Positions 44,839-56,551 are shown, numbered from the stretch's first letter. The stretch: DNA of 64,000 nt from Halichoerus grypus (GCF_964656455.1 NC_135718.1:147976762-148040761), one strand, 5' to 3'. The notes: generated from the letters alone by a model not told the origin. Made by a program: numbers and translations.

Positions 44839-45069
44839 AAAAAGTGCTCAACAGGGCGCCTGGGTGGCTCAGTTGGTTAAGCGACTGCCTTCGGCTCAGG
44901 TCATGATCCTGGAGTCCCAGGATCGAGTCCCACATCAGGCTCCCTGCTCAGCGGGGAGTCTGCTTCTCCCTCTGACCCTCCTCCCTCTCATGCTCTCTGT
45001 CTCTCATTGTCTCTCTCGCAAATAAATAAAATCTTAAAAAAAAAATTAAAAAAAAAAAAGTGCTCAACA
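44839..45069 (+). mobile_element. Can-SINE with 15-bp target duplication
   Basis: Head 'gggcgcctgggtggctcagt', 'gcgactgccttcggctcagg', 'ggagtcccaggatcgagtcc' and an 'aaataaataaaatctt' tail with A runs. The flanks 'aaaaagtgctcaaca' are identical at 44839-44853 and 45055-45069. It is of the same subtype as the SINE at 63074 ('gcgactgccttcgg', 'ggagtcc'). Confidence 0.97.
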
Positions 45070-45096
45070 TTTTTGGCCATTAGGGAAATGAAAATT

Positions 45097-45306
45097 AAAA
45101 CCACAAGGACGGGTACCTGGGTGCCTCAGTGGGTTGAGCTTCTGCCTTTGGCTCAGTCATGATCCTGGGATCCTGGGATTGAGCCCCGCATCGGGCTCCC
45201 TGATCAGCGGGGAGTCTGTTTGTACCTCTCTCTCTGCCCCTCCCCCCCCGTTCATGTTCTCTCTCTCAAATAAATAAAAAAAAAATCTTAAAAAATAAAA
45301 CCACAA
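45097..45306 (+). mobile_element. Can-SINE with target duplication
   Basis: Head 'gggtacctgggtgcctcagt', 'cttctgcctttggctcagtc', 'gccccgcatcgggctccctg' and an 'aaataaataaaaaaaaatct' tail. 'aaaaccacaa' flanks it at 45097-45106 and 45297-45306. It lies only 28 bases beyond the previous SINE's right duplication. Confidence 0.95.
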
Positions 45307-45850
45307 AGAGATGCCATTATATACTCACTAAAATAGCTAAATTTACAAAGACTAAGAAAATCAGACGATGGTGAATATTTGGAACAACTGAAGTTCTAAT
45401 GCATTGTTGCTGGAATGGAAAATAGCACAGTTACTTTGGCCATGAGGTTAAAAGCTTGGTATGAAGTTAAACATGTGCCTATCCTGTGAACTAGAAATTG
45501 TACATCTAGACACTTAGCAAAAAAAATAAAAACATATGCACTTGTTGTATGACTTGTATGAGAATGATCATAGTAGCTTTGCTCATAGTAGTCCCAAATT
45601 GGACGCAGTCATAATGTCCATCAGTAGGAGAATGGATGCACAAACCATGGTATATTCTTCCAATGGAATACTACTTAGTAATAAAAAGGAACAGATTACT
45701 GATACAACAACATGGATGAAGTTCAAAAATGTTACGGAGAATGGAAAAAGCCAGATATAAAAGAGTGTATACTGAATGATTCCATTTATATGAAATTCCA
45801 GAGCAGATAAAAGTAATGTGTGGTAAGAGAAATCTCAAGAGTGGTTGCCT

Positions 45851-45874
45851 GGGGGGGGCTGGGGTTTGGTGGGG
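45851..45874 (+). other. G-quadruplex motif in old L1 3' region
   Basis: Runs of 8, 4 and 4 G with 2- and 6-base spacers; the 8-G run can supply two tracts. It lies in the 3' UTR of the L1M. Confidence 0.65.
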
Positions 45875-46137
45875 ATTGACCAGGAAGGAATAAGAGGAAA
45901 CTCTCCGGGGTGCTTATTTGGATAGGGTGCAGAAGCTCGAGTTTGTGCATTTATCAAACTCATTGAACTATGGCATTTATGGACTGTACATTTTAGCACA
46001 TGTATATTATGTTTTGAGAGAAAAATTTAAAACAATAAAGCAATCTATGCTTTGTTTGTACAGCTATATAATGTGAATGCATCTCTGACCCAGCTACTAT
46101 TTCCTACATTCTACTGTTACTCTGAATTTTAAAATCA

Positions 46138-46580
46138 CAGACTCTAGCATCAGAACACATAAGCTTAAAGCCCAGATTCATCATTTTTTAGCTGAGTGAT
46201 TGTAGGGACGTCATTTGCACTCTTTGAGGCTCAGTATTCTTACCTGTAAAATGGAGGTAGTGATATTATACCCCTTGCAGTGTTCTTCTAAGGATTAACT
46301 GAGATAATGTGTATAAAGAGCTTATCACAGAGCTTAGAGCCACACTGTCCAATACTGTAGCTATTAGCTATGCGTGGTTTTAAAAATTTAAATGGATTCA
46401 AATCAGATAAAATTACAAATTCAATTACTCAGTCACATTAACCACATTTCAGATGCTCCACAGCCACATGGGTTAGATACAGAATATTCCCATCATCAAA
46501 GAAAATTCTATTTGGATAGTGCTGTCATAGCTCAGTAAGTGCTGATAAAGTGCTAAATAAATATTAACTGTTATTACTAT
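46138..46580 (+). mobile_element. MIR, split by a hAT MITE
   Basis: The left part runs to about 46339: 'agcatcagaacacataagct', 'tgaggctcagtattcttacc', 'tgtaaaatggaggtagtgat', 'ggattaactgagataatgtg'. The right part is 'gctcagtaagtgctgataaa' plus 'gctaaataaatattaactgt' (about 46535-46580), the MIR 3' end. Confidence 0.82.
46345..46530. mobile_element. hAT-Charlie-type MITE inside the MIR
   Basis: The left end 'cacactgtccaatactgtag' and right end 'ttggatagtgctg' are decayed inverted copies of a cagtgctgtccaata-type terminus. The interior holds 'aaccacatttcagatgctcc' and 'acagccacatgggttagata'. An 8-base target duplication is plausible but eroded. The subfamily is not assigned. Confidence 0.65.
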
Positions 46581-47139
46581 TAAGAGTAAAACACTTCCCT
46601 TAAAGATTTCACTTTTTATTGGAGAAATGAGACAATGAAAAAGCTAGAAAATGGTGTGATTAAGTACTACACCTATCTCATGGGAAGAGGGAGAAAGACT
46701 TTTAAAGAAAGCCAGGTGAGCATCACTAGGAGCGGCCACTGAACCGAGTGCTAGGTTGACTGTGGGCTCATCAAGACACATACGGATGAGAAGGTTGGTG
46801 CTCAGGCAAATTCTAGGAATACTGAGTGTATGCAGGCATGCTGACCATTGCTCTTTTCTGGGACAGAATCCTTGAAGAGGCCAAGTAGACGCTGACAGGA
46901 TGGTGGAATAGTAGAGGAGGGCTGGAAAGAATTCTAAGCAGAGAAGTCTGCTTGGACAAGACAAAACAGACAAAAGAAGAAAGGAGACTCGTTAGAGTTC
47001 TGTTTCTCATAACCAATAGACTTTGTAACAGTGGTGCTTGGGGTGGAATGACAGGATCCCAGGCTAAAGAGATAGGCAGGGCATAAATGAATAAGGGTAA
47101 TTTATGCTGTACTAATGCATGATTTGAAAAAAAATTTTA
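46581..47139. other. Unassigned stretch, possible antisense L2
   Basis: Wording such as 'aggatggtggaatagtagag' and 'gggagaaagacttttaaaga' hints at antisense L2, but the order is not convincing. No exon is supported; the 109-codon minus frame has no domain. Confidence 0.35.
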
Positions 47140-47743
47140 ATAAACTGAATATGTAATATATTCATGTGGTCCAACAATCAAAAAGTATAAAGATAAACAC
47201 AGTGAAAGGTACACACACATTATAGGTAACCTATAATTTGTTTCTTAGGTATCCTTCCTAAGTTTATTTTATCACATATAAACAAAAATGTGTATGTGTG
47301 TTATCAATACATGTGGGTTCTATACTCTACATCTTGCCTTTCATCAGGTACAATGGAGATCTTTCCATATAGATACATATGAAACTATTCTAATATTTTC
47401 CTTTTACCCTTTTCTTTCTTCTTTTAAAAAAACAGCTGCATGGATTTCCATTCTGTGGGTGTAGGAGATTATATAATCAGTCTCCTATTAAAGGATATTT
47501 ATGTTTCTAATTTTTTGCTACTACAAAAATTGTTGCAACCAACTTTGTATGTAATTTCTCAAGTGTGAGTGTGTATCTTATAGGATAAGTTTTTAAAAAT
47601 GGAATTGCAGGTCTGTGGGTTTACAGTTTTGGGGGATAGTGCCACGTTGCTCTCTACAGATTCTTCCAATTTATGCTCCTAATGCCTATGCTTGCAAGTA
47701 CGAGTTCTGTACAGGTTCTCCAGTAGAGAGTGCTGTGAAACTT

Positions 47744-47793
<50 letters not shown>

Positions 47794-47930
47794 AGTCTGA
47801 CAAGTGAATCCATATAGTTTTCCTGTGCTATTTCTCTTGTTATGAACGTTTGCTGTTCCTTTCGTGAGAAACATCTGTTCACATCCTTTGCCCACTTTTT
47901 TTTTTATTGTTAAGCATTTTGATTTGAACT
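47140..47930 (-). mobile_element. Old LINE-1 (L1M-type) 3' UTR, antisense
   Basis: 'atgtggtccaacaatcaaaa', 'gtataaagataaacacagtg', 'ctgcatggatttccattctg', 'ttgcaaccaactttgtatgt' and 'agattcttccaatttatgct' are in the order of an antisense L1M 3' end. A (GT)n repeat lies inside. Confidence 0.7.
47745..47792. repeat. (GT)24 microsatellite
   Basis: Uninterrupted GT repeat of 48 bases, the longest pure dinucleotide run in the window, and so likely polymorphic in length. Confidence 0.97.
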
Positions 47931-47944
47931 TTATTCTCTTTCTC

Positions 47945-48420
47945 CTGGCAGTAGTCTTTGAAGGAATGCTGATGTGATCAGATTTGCATTTTAGAAAGTT
48001 ATCTTTAGCAGAGGGCTTGAGAGAGTATGCTGAAGCAGGAGAGACAGGAGATAAGAACCCTAAAAAGAGTATATAATTCATGTTAAAAGTTCAATGAGAC
48101 ATGCTAAGGGCTAGAAACTAGTGCACTTAAAACAGAAAGAAAGGAACAGATTTCTGAGATAATTGAAAGGCAGAGCAAAGCAGACTGGATTGGTGGATTG
48201 CTTGGGGTAAGGGAGGAGGAAGAGTTGAGGAAGATTCTCAGGCTTCTGATTTGAAGGACCGAGTGGCCAGTCATGCCTGGCAGGGCTGGGACGAGAGAAA
48301 ATTCTAGAAGGAAGCTGTGAAGTGTCTGCAGAATGTCTTTTAAGTTTATAATGTCCAGAATTTTGGGAGAGAGGCCAAGAGTCGAGTTGAAGATTTGAAA
48401 TATGTATGTGATCTTATTAA
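47945..48420 (-). mobile_element. L2 fragment, antisense
   Basis: 'gctgatgtgatcagatttgc', 'attttagaaagttatcttta', 'gcaggagagacaggagataa', 'gattctcaggcttctgattt' and 'agcagaactatct'-type text follow the antisense L2 pattern (tgacatgatctgatttgc ... ctggctgc). Confidence 0.65.
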
Positions 48421-49529
48421 TCTGAGGTCCTTATAGGAACGCTGTTAATGGGGAAAGGGGGGGCAGAACTATCTGTGGTGCAGATTCTTGTAACTGCTTT
48501 AACAAGTGGATAAGATTCAGTTATAATTAGCATATTCTTTGTCTGAATGCAAATGTTCTTTCTAAACCTCCTCATTCTTAAGTAGGCTAACACTTCTCTT
48601 GTTTCCACCAGTAATTTGCTTGGCAAATCCTTTCTGTACTATTACAGGCAAAATCCTATTCTTAATGTCCTATGAAATACTCTGTTGCCAAGCTGACTCG
48701 TCCAAAGTGGCAATGTTTGTGGCTCTGACTAGGAGGACCCTCCCAGATCCTTCTGGGCTCCAGGAATCCCCCACCCCCCATCCCTGGAGTATTTTCTACC
48801 TTTCTAATGACCATGCTGTTCTAGGTGACACTGGCTGAGCTTAACACACTCAGGGGATGTCTCTTTAGTGTACAGCATGTCTTACTTAGCTTTGTATTGC
48901 CAGAACAGAGGGCGTGGCACATAGTAGGTGCTCAAGAAGTGAGCGTTGGAGGAAGACAGTCTTGACGGAGGTGCTTAGTGAACGTCAGACATGACGAGGG
49001 AGCTGCTTTTCCTTCCATTTTTCTCACCCTGTTTTACAGTTGACAAAACTCAGGAATATTGAGCAGAACCCTCCCACTTGTCGCCAGTGACTCTTCTGAC
49101 CCCGCTTTACAAAATAATCAGGTGCCCGTTTGCTCTGTAGGCTGGGAGTGGGAGAGAATCACAAACAAAGATAAATTGTACTATCGCCAAGCTGCATTTC
49201 AAGTGCTTACTCTGTCACGGAATATAAAGCAAATTTAAACACCACTCTGTGGAATTCTCCCAAACATCGTGTCCCACACACCTTTTCCTAAACTCACAAA
49301 CTCAGAAAGAATCATGACAAATAGAGGAGCTGGGTGTGCTGTCGGTGGGTGGGAGGAGGTGAGGAATGCATCGTAACTGCCTGGCACTTTCTCCCACTTG
49401 TTATTTTACTACCGAGATGCGTGGTCTCCACAAATTACTTCCCGAACGTTTACCTTAAACCTCCAGTCCAGCTGGACTTAGCAGTCTCTCTCTGTATCTT
49501 GAGTTTTTCATTTTTCTGTTTGCTTTCCA
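48421..49529. other. Mostly unassigned stretch with an L2 3' end
   Basis: At about 48870-48955 'gccagaacagagggcgtggc' and 'acatagtaggtgctcaagaa' are a sense L2 3' end. A weak antisense MIR piece is possible near 49000-49095. No exon is supported. Confidence 0.4.
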
Positions 49530-50035
49530 TTTTATTTGTATTGCAGTATAGCATCTGTGTGTAGAAATGCACAGCTCAGGAGTGTATAAAGCTTAATGAA
49601 TTTCCACATTGTGAACACATCCATGTGAACCCCAACAAAGATCCAGAAATAGAACACTACTGGACTTCCATTCTATTGGAACTTCTTCTTCTGTTACCCA
49701 CTCCTGGTCACTACCTCTTTTTCTCTCCAAAAGCAATCATAGCCAATATCTTGCTTCTAACGCTATACGTTTTGCCTTGGGAAGGTCATATAAGTGGAAC
49801 TGTGTGCAGTGTATTCTCTTTCGTGTCTAGTTTCTTTTGCTGGAGATTATACGTGTGAGATTCATCCATGTTGCTGCAGTTATGAGTGGTTCATTAATTT
49901 CATTGCTATATGCTATTCTACGAATATACCAGTGTATCCATTCTTCGGATGATAGACATTTGGGTTGTTTGGACTTATTGGCTGTTATGAATTGTGCTTC
50001 TATGTAGATTCTTGTCTGTGTTATTGTTTATGGTA
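49530..50035 (-). mobile_element. Old LINE-1 (L1M-type) 3' UTR, antisense
   Basis: 'agcttaatgaatttccacat', 'gaaccccaacaaagatccag', 'aagtggaactgtgtgcagtg', 'gattcatccatgttgctgca' and 'gatgatagacatttgggttg' follow the antisense L1M 3' region. Two 76-77 codon frames across it are incidental. Confidence 0.8.
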
Positions 50036-50039
50036 CCCC

Positions 50040-50362
50040 CTTTCCCTTGAATTTCCATCTTCTCAGCTCTATCCTAAAACTCCTTAATTCCTAATTCGGA
50101 TTTACCTAATTACTCTGGCTGTAAATGAGCTTCCTCAACTCCCAAAAGCTTCCACCTTCCTACTCTCTTAAAGTACATCTCATATATCACCAAATGGTTC
50201 TTTATATTAAAACCATTTATACGTGTGAATTATTTCTGCTATTAAGTTATGAGATTATAAGCTGCTTAGGGCAGAAAGTGTCTCATTCTTCTTGTTATTT
50301 CTAAGTACAGTGTCTGGCTTATAGTAGAAATTCAATAAAGGTTCAGTTAGTAAATGAATCGA
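50040..50362 (+). mobile_element. L2 3' part
   Basis: 'ttataagctgcttagggcag', 'aaagtgtctcattcttcttg', 'cagtgtctggcttatagtag' and 'aaattcaataaaggttcagt' are an L2 3' end. The upstream text with 'agtacatctcatatatcacc' fits the same element. Confidence 0.7.
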
Positions 50363-52949
50363 TGACTTAGGAAAATTTTTTTCTAACGTGTGATACTGCT
50401 TCAGTCTGATTGAACATGCTCCATTTTGATGACAGGCTGATTAGCAATAACATCTCTGGTCAAACAGTTAAAATATAGATTTTTTTTCCAATTCAACTGT
50501 AAGCTTCATATGGTCAATACTTAAAAATATCTAAAAATTAATTTTTAAAAATCAGGAAATATGGTACTCTTAAATGGAAAATCTATTAATAATCTCATAT
50601 GCCACTCTGTGTAGATCCTTGGCCATATTGTTAAAAAAAATTACTGCTATAGTTGGTATCCTTTCAACAAATAATTATTTTGTACTTACTATGTGCCAGG
50701 TGTCATGCTAGACCCACAATATGCTCTCTATTTACTTCACTTATTAACAGAAAGGGGTCAGAACATTCTTATTAGGGGGCTATTTTGAATTCTTCATTAT
50801 GTCCATGATTTAGCTTTGAGCAGCTTCTTCCAGACAAAGAAGCTCAGGACATACTACACAGAATTAATTAAAATCAAGAGGCCAAGAGATAGAAAAAGAA
50901 GAGGAAATGTTGGTGTTTAGGGAATGTTAATCACTCATCAGTCTCTTTTTTGGCTTCTAAGCAATTAAGAGCAGACAAGAAGCCAAATAGAGATTGCAAT
51001 ATTAGCTTTTAAATTGGTTAGACCGGATCTGTGAACGCGACAGAACCTTCTGTGTTTTGCTCCAAAACCAGTGTAGATAGATCTCACAGCAGAGAAATCA
51101 GACGTAAAGGGTGAGAGATCCAGCCATCGAGAGCTAACCACTCAGGGTTCAGAAGCATAGAAAAGCTCGCTTCACTGAAGGCCAGGTTGGTTTTGAGGGA
51201 GAAGGAGCAAGATAGGGTAGAGCTGGCTTTCTATTTTAATTTTATTTTTTATTTTTATTTATTTATTTTTTTGCTCTTGGCCTCAGGCACTCCCTAATCT
51301 CAATACTCTGATAATCATGCTGATGAGCAAGTAGGGAGTGAGAAGGATGAAAATATTCACTCAAGTATTTCTCCCTCGCAGAGGGTGGAGGAAGAGATGC
51401 CCCATCCTCTTTATGGGACCCTGAGGGGAGGCAAAGAGAGAAGACAAGGAAGAGAGATCAAAAGTAAGAATGGGAACAAATATGAGGTGGAGAAAAAGAT
51501 GGGAACATTCCCCCTCTCCCCCCCACCCCCAGAAATGTCAAAATCAAAACAGTTGAGAAATGCAGAACGGTAAAGGAGATTTTTAGTGTGAAGTGAAAGC
51601 TAAATTTTCAAAGAAACGGGGAATTAATTTGTAGGTAAATGGGAAAAGAAAGAGAAATTATAGGAGATCCGTATCACCACACTGTTTCGGTGGATCTCTA
51701 CAGCCTAGAAAAGGTGAATTGAGAATGTCGTGTTCCTGGAAAGAGTTGCACGGCGCATGCGCCAAGCCTTGATGGACGGGCACTGGGAAGAAAGGAGGAC
51801 TCAGCTCCCGTTTCCTGTGGACAATGGCTGATAGAGTGGATCTGTCTCAAACTCCAAGCGTCGTGGTTTGTTTCGTTCTTTTTTTTCTTTTTTTTTTTAG
51901 TGCAGAAAAATGTAGCAATCAAGGATATCTCGAGATAAAGAGCTGGCAATGTGTAATTGGAGCTGTGTCGCTGAGAGAAAAATCTCTTTTGAGGAAAGAA
52001 GATCTGTTGTGTTTCCTTTTCCCTCTTTTTTTAATCCACCAATACTGCATCCTCTACCTTCAGTAAAATTTTATCTGCCTTTTGCTTGTTTTTAAAATCA
52101 CTAAATAGGTTGGATTAACCTTCTATTTTTTTTATTTTAATTACTAGATATAAAAATGATCTGAATTATGATTCTCAAATGTTTACCAATGCGTTGAGAA
52201 ATGCAAGGTAAAGATGCATGAAGCCTAGGTATTCTGCATGAGTCGCCATCAGGAGTGGGATCTCAGGACTGGACATTTCCCACCCACACCTCCAAACGCT
52301 GTGTTAGAGCCGTAGAAGGGCCCTATGGTCTTCTTACCTGTTGTCTGGCCTTTTATAAGCTTCTTTCTAATGCCAAATCCTATAGCAATGCCTTAGTCTT
52401 AATTCTGCCTTGATATTCACACTCCCTGGAATAGTTTCATGGACAATTCAATTTTTATAAGGCCATTTAGCATGAAGAAGGGGGACCTGTACCACCTCAA
52501 TTCAGAAAGACAAATCAATAGGGAGAGAAGTAATGCTAGAGAGCAGAGCCAAAAACAATTTAGCAACCAATATTAATGATGGGATAGCCGTTCATGGAGA
52601 ACTAGAGTCATCCATAACCCTAAGAAATGGATAGACCCATGAGTGAGTTTTAACTACCACTGATTATTGGAGCACTGGCAAAAATGCTCCAGTGTGCTCT
52701 ATGCCCTAAGTTCAATAAAATCTTGATTTCTGAAGAAAACCTCTTGATTTCCTAAGCACACCTATGTGAAATAACATCATCAAAGCATTTATTTTAAATG
52801 AAAAGAGGAATAAAGCAATTTATGGTATTAAAGGCAATTATGTATGCAAAAAGCAAACTGTATTGATGATTGGTTATTATAAAAAGTCAACACATATGAA
52901 TGCAATGAAGGCACTTACAGAAGCAAACCTCACAAAGTTTGCTCATGTA
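50363..52949. other. Mostly unassigned stretch, 2.6 kb
   Basis: The longest block here with little recognisable repeat. A short antisense L2/MIR-like piece lies at about 50665-50720 ('gtacttactatgtgccaggt'), a T-rich run at 51237-51275 and a possible MER20-like piece near 52165-52300. Open frames at 51385-51573 and 51698-52066 have no domain and span T-rich or purine-rich runs. Confidence 0.35.
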
Positions 52950-53130
52950 GGTGATCTCACTTGTGGTTAATGACGATCCTGAGACACAGGGCAGGGCTTG
53001 CTATCAGATCTTTCTAGTTGAGAATAGAGGTTTAGTGGCATTCAGTGCCTTGCTTAAGGTCATATGACTTACATGGAGTGTAATTATGACCAGAACAGAC
53101 TTTGGTTCCCCGCTCCAAAGTTCTCTGACT
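52950..53130 (-). mobile_element. MIR relic, antisense
   Basis: 'gatcctgagacacagggcag', 'agtgccttgcttaaggtcat', 'atgacttacatggagtgtaa' and 'tgaccagaacagactttggt' follow the antisense MIR core. Confidence 0.7.
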
Positions 53131-53649
53131 TAAAGGAGAGTGCGGGCTAAGAGTCTCGGCTCCAGCTTCCAGGCTCTGGGCGAAACTCTACCCAACTCTA
53201 CCTAGATGTTGTCTAATTGATTCATTGATCCTACATTAGAGCCTTTTGGGGATGGGGATTCAACACAATGTTAAGTTTGTTGTTTTTGTCTTTGGTGCAA
53301 ATGTCCGTTCTCATATCTAACAGCTATTTTTTTGTTTGTTTTCTGCTGCAATTTAAAATCAGTTTCTCTCATTCTGCCTTGATACACAAGGCAGTTTTGG
53401 TCACACTGTTTTGCTTCCTAAAAGATAGTTGATTCTATTTCAAACATTACTCCTAATTCTTGAGTTAATGTAGCTCCTATACCTTGCTTTTGCTCCAAAT
53501 TCTCTACATGCTTCATCCTCAAATAGATCTTATAATGATCATACAAGTAAAACCCCATTGTGACCAATATCAGCAATAACATACAGTTTACGCATTTAAA
53601 AACTGTCCATTGTCTTGGGGTCAAGATAGTGGACAGGGGGTTTGTTTCT
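53131..53649. other. Unassigned stretch with a small hydrophobic open frame
   Basis: An 80-codon minus frame (53418-53660) starts at TTG, not ATG, and contains one hydrophobic run (MLLLILVTMGFYLY). The start lies inside the target duplication of the adjacent SINE. I do not recognise the product and do not call a gene. Confidence 0.35.
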
Positions 53650-53877
53650 TCTTTGAGCAAATTATTATTATTTTTAAATTTTTAAAAAATTAAATTTTAT
53701 TTATTTATCTGACAGAGAAAGAGAGAGAACAGCAGAGGGAGAGGGAGAAGCAGACTCCCCGCTGAGCAGGGAACCCGATGCGGGGCTCGATCCCAGGACC
53801 CCGGGATCATGACCCGAGCCAAAGGCAGACACTTAACCGACTGAGCCACCCAGGCACCCATCTTTTAGCAAATTATT
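53650..53877 (-). mobile_element. Can-SINE, antisense, with 17-bp target duplication
   Basis: 'taaattttatttatttatct', 'gaacccgatgcggggctcga', 'gggatcatgacccgagccaa' and a 'gagccacccaggcaccc' head. Flanks 'tctttgagcaaattatt' (53650-53666) and 'tcttttagcaaattatt' (53861-53877) differ at one base. Confidence 0.95.
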
Positions 53878-54134
53878 TAAGCTCTTTTACTCTCCTCTTC
53901 CTCCTCTAAGAAATGGAGATAATCATGCATATGCTGTTGGCTTTGTCTAGTGACGAAAAACAAGTGTAGTCAAACATGAACTGCTTTGTAAATTCTAAGG
54001 AGCTATAAAAATGAAAAATTTCTGTCTAATATAATGAAGTCCTTGCATATCTGAGTGTAAAGATGCTTTTTGAGAGTCTAGGTTAGAGAGCGGTTTCCTA
54101 AAGATTTTGTGGCTGATGAGAAGCAGGAAGGTGG

Positions 54135-54335
54135 AGGGGAAAGAGCCTGAGCTGTGGGTCAGATGGACCAGTGAGACTCTGGCTCCGTCATTTCCTATTG
54201 TGGGGCTTTGTCGATGTTAGGGTCACTCCGGTCCTTAGTCTATGCACCTAGAATGTCAAGATGCTGTCTTGGGACTGTTGTGAGGAGTAAATGCATATAA
54301 ATGGCACTGAATAAAAGGTAGCTCTAGCTATCATC
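54135..54335 (+). mobile_element. MIR
   Basis: 'gagcctgagctgtgggtcag', 'agactctggctccgtcattt', 'gtcactccggtccttagtct', 'gggactgttgtgaggagtaa' and 'ggcactgaataaaaggtagc' follow the sense MIR. Confidence 0.75.
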
Positions 54336-54486
54336 CTGTTACGTATATCTTTTGGACCCTGGTTTTCCTTTGGTATAATTGTGCAAATATATATATATAG
54401 TAGATCACAACAGATTCCTTACAAGAGAAATTCTGTATAACATGCTACTTCTGGGCCTAGGCCTTAAGACCATGGAATGCTTCTTC

Positions 54487-54540
54487 TATGTTCCCTCTTT
54501 CTTTTCCTTTTTTTTTAAAAAAATATTTATTTATTTATTT

Positions 54541-54577
<37 letters not shown>

Positions 54578-54746
54578 CAGGGGGGAGGGACAGAGGAAGA
54601 GGGAGCGAATCCTGAAGCAGACTCCTCACTGAGCGCGGAGCCAGATGTGGGGCTTGATCCCAGGACCCTTAGATCATGACCTAAACTGAAACCAAGAGCC
54701 GGATGCCTGACTGAGCCACCCAGGTGCCCCTATATTCCCTCTTTCT
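54487..54746 (-). mobile_element. Can-SINE, antisense, with 16-bp target duplication
   Basis: (TTTA)n, a (GA)14 run, 'ggagccagatgtggggcttg', 'agatcatgacctaaactgaa' and a 'gagccacccaggtgcccc' head. Flanks 'tatgttccctctttct' (54487-54502) and 'tatattccctctttct' (54731-54746) differ at one base. The 'aactgaaaccaagagccgga' segment marks an older subtype. Confidence 0.95.
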
Positions 54747-55369
54747 AACCTGAGTTTTGAACCTACTTCATTGACACAGAAGAGAACAATACTCAGGAGT
54801 AATAGAATAGAAGGAACCTCTGATCCATGAATGGGTACATGGGATGTAGCTGCCCATCAAGCTGGAATGCTCACCTCTCTGTGGTTCTGTAAGATATACA
54901 GTAATTTCTTTCTGCATTTTTGTTGTATCTCTTTGTTACAGAAACTTAGACTTACTCCAGAACAGAGGAAGTTTTCCTACCATGTTAAAATTAGTAGAAT
55001 GAAAGATGCTTTATTTAGACAAAATTTTTGTATGTAGTTAACTTTTTTGGAAACCTGTTAAATGATAGTGGGCAAGTGGTTTATAAGATTTTAATGTTTT
55101 AAAAATATTTTATTAGTGAAGTTTAGTATTTTTAAAATGTGCATATACAGTCATTATTCTAAAAGCTAAACTTAAGGCTTTCTTAATGTAAAAATTGTTC
55201 TGGACAACTTTAATTGGTAAAGTAATAAAAACAATAATGATAAAAATATAATAAATAAAAATATAATAATGATAATGATTAAATCTCATATTTCCCTGGA
55301 TTTTGTTTTTTGGAACATGAAACACTCACATGTATTCTTTGGATATTGTTGTCAACATCCTGAATTATA
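54747..55369. other. Unassigned AT-rich stretch
   Basis: No gene or named repeat is seen. A run of AATAAT/ATAATA units lies at about 55225-55280. Confidence 0.4.
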
Positions 55370-55500
55370 TATTATGATCCCTCTTGCTTAGAAGAAGGAA
55401 GTGGGGCTGAGTGCTGGGCAGTCTGTCCAGAGCAACACAGTCTATATGTGGTGGAGCTGAAATTCAGGTTTGACACCCCAAGATTCTAGTGGCAGGGCAG
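55370..55500 (-). mobile_element. MIR relic, antisense
   Basis: 'gtggggctgagtgctgggca', 'agagcaacacagtctatatg' and 'tggtggagctgaaattcagg' follow the antisense MIR core. A short L2-like piece lies downstream at about 55690-55770 ('tatcagatgcctattatttg'). Confidence 0.55.
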
Positions 55501-55904
55501 CAACCATCTTGGTTTTGAAAGCTTGTGTAGGAGTGACTTGAATCTCAGGACTTCATGATTTCATATATTATTTCCCATTAAAAATTGGCCTAGCCTCTGA
55601 GTTACTTTTTCCAAGTTAGCTCTGTACTAGGGGAAAAAAAAGGTCAAGTTCTAGCGATCGGAAAATTGGCACATTTTCTTTGAATTAATCCATTCAATTA
55701 TTTAGCAAATATCTATCAGATGCCTATTATTTGGAGAAAAAGATGAATCAGACACCTTCCCTCTCTGCATTTGGAGAGTTTCTATATCCCAGTGCTTTCT
55801 GCAGAATAGATGGTCAATGAATATTTGTGACCTAAATCCTGGAGAGACAAACAGGGTGTCCAGGCCGTATACATGGCTTGCTGTGTAGACCCCATGGATG
55901 AAAA

Positions 55905-56065
55905 TTCCCACGGATTATTTCATTTACATATCAATTCCACAAAAGGGAACCTGTTATTCAAATTGTACAAATGAAAGGGCTGACGTTCAGAAGGTGACTT
56001 CTGAGTTACACAGCTACTAAATGATGGAGTCAAGATTTGAACCCGATCCTGCCAAAGTGGAACGA
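55905..56065 (-). mobile_element. MIR relic, antisense
   Basis: 'tgtacaaatgaaagggctga', 'cgttcagaaggtgacttctg', 'agttacacagctactaaatg' and 'gtcaagatttgaacccgatc' follow the antisense MIR. Confidence 0.78.
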
Positions 56066-56551
56066 CGGGCCCTCCTCTTCCCCGAGGAGGCCATCCTGAA
56101 GTCCAGGAGCCAAGAGCTGCAATGTCCTTTCCCCAGAAAGGTAAAACAAGGCTGTTCTTTCTTCTAATCACTGCTCTATAATTTATATTCTTAGACTGCA
56201 ACAAAATGTCCAGATTCATTTCCTATAGGGCACCTATGCTTCTCACCATGCTTGCTGATCAAAGAGACACTATTTTGAAAATAACCAGGCCCTGTTAGCA
56301 GTCTCTTCCTCTGGTCCTGCTAGCTCTCCTCTCCACTTCTCCATTTTCCAAGGCTGGGTTCATCTTGTTTTTTATAACAGCCTCTATTATACATGACTGG
56401 ATGTGTAGGCAGAGGACACGTGTAGTAAGCCAGCTTAGAGCATGGCTTAGAATTCAGATTCTCTCTCCGGCAGCCCAAGGTCATTTTGAACCCTCCCTCC
56501 TTATTTCAGCCATTTTTACCAGGCGCTCTCAGTTCTAACTGGGCTAAAGAC

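Larger units (their letters stand above)
44470..46040 (+). mobile_element. Old LINE-1 (L1M-type), ORF2 3' part and 3' UTR, carrying two SINEs
   Basis: Sense L1 order: 'gatctttgtgacatcagggt', 'gataaaggactttatccaga', 'gaagacatacaagtgaccaa', 'gccattagggaaatgaaaat', 'catggtatattcttccaatg', 'atggatgaagttcaaaaatg' and 'agagtggttgcctgg'. The reading frame is lost. Two Can-SINEs sit in the ORF2 region. Confidence 0.85.

Noticed and set aside
47745..47792. Regular repeats as a CRISPR array
   Set aside because: Dinucleotide and tetranucleotide runs have no spacers, and the DNA is mammalian.
52165..52300. Possible MER20-type MITE
   Set aside because: Only the opening 'gattctcaaatgtttacc' and scattered words agree; order and ends are not convincing without a profile search.
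53418..53660. 80-codon frame with a membrane-like segment
   Set aside because: It starts at TTG inside the SINE target duplication, has no ATG at its start, no neighbour exons and no recognised homolog.
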